A stretch of DNA of 64,000 nucleotides. It comes from Diadema setosum (Eukaryota; Echinodermata; Echinoidea; Diadematoida; Diadematidae). The stretch's first letter is position 1. The DNA is taken from the NCBI RefSeq assembly GCF_964275005.1, contig NC_092690.1, positions 13,989,287 through 14,053,286 of the forward strand, in the 5' to 3' direction. Below are more model-generated notes on this DNA. The model was not told where the DNA came from. It made no database searches and saw nothing but the letters and a program-made list of their open reading frames with translations. The stretch itself is not shown here.

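Larger units (their letters stand above)
60481..63454. mobile_element. 3-kb foldback-ended element with tRNA-like units, intron 56
   Basis: Left end is a perfect palindrome (aggtgatacgct, 3-base spacer, agcgtatcacct at 60481-60507); the right end repeats agcgtatcacct at 63443-63454, so the termini are inverted 12-mers. The interior has a CG-rich block (about 60835-60970), repeated 'gatgacgtcatca' words, and two related sub-blocks (61430-61990 and 62690-63150) each with a tRNA-like head. No long open frame, so non-autonomous or a composite. Confidence 0.7.

Noticed and set aside
61776-62772. Two functional tRNA-Leu(CAG) genes
   Set aside because: A and B boxes are intact but the acceptor stems cannot pair, and both copies sit in larger shared repeat units; they are tRNA-derived repeats.
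63998-64000. Splice donor at the end of exon 57
   Set aside because: The sister motif PTDGxTG continues into [DN]xCPxG without a break in exons 37, 43, 46 and 56, so the gta here is more likely coding; the sequence ends too soon to decide.

Overview
This is a piece of an animal genome. It has long introns with GT/AG borders, vertebrate-type TTAGGG-like repeats, many small inverted-repeat elements and tRNA-derived repeats. Several intronic repeats resemble ones I associate with sea urchins: a CCGTCCGTCC / AAGGTCAAAGGTCA element, foldback elements ending AGCGTATCACCT, and TTAACCCGTTGAGGA palindromes. An echinoderm, probably an echinoid, is the best guess, but it rests on memory of repeat families and not on a marker gene.

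The window is almost entirely one plus-strand gene. I reconstructed 57 consecutive coding exons from 2499 to the right edge. Every junction has an AG acceptor and a GT donor, and the codon phase carries over at all 56 joins, giving one open frame of about 12.2 kb (roughly 4,070 residues). The protein is a secreted or extracellular-type array of cysteine-rich modules of the GCC2/GCC3 (ephrin-receptor-like, PF07699) kind, recognised by C-x2-C-P-x-G-[YF]-[YFSE]-C, C-P-x-G-T-Y and G-Y-Y-C signatures with many N-x-S/T sites. Neither a signal peptide, a membrane anchor nor a stop codon lies in the window: the first exon begins in phase 1 after an acceptor, and the last runs off the edge.

Layout. 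1-2498: no coding sequence supported; upstream intron or flank. 2499-4502: one unusually large exon (668 codons, about 14 modules) with a near-identical 286-residue tandem block. 7709-25378 (exons 2-20): compact modules of about 47 residues, four cysteines each, with mixed intron phases. 27012-64000 (exons 21-57): a different, longer module grammar (GYYC...CPAGTY...CxxCPxGxYC...PTGPCxxGYYC...PTDGxTGxxCPxGHYC), with a phase-0 run (exons 28-36) followed by a mostly phase-1 run (exons 36-57).

The introns hold the rest: at least nine families of inverted-repeat (MITE-like or foldback) elements, several multi-copy; minisatellites; long GATA/TATC/CA/CT microsatellites, some starting directly at splice donors; and a 3-kb element at 60481-63454 with AGCGTATCACCT ends that carries degenerate tRNA-Leu(CAG)-derived units. 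I saw no minus-strand gene, no functional RNA gene and no retrovirus-like element.
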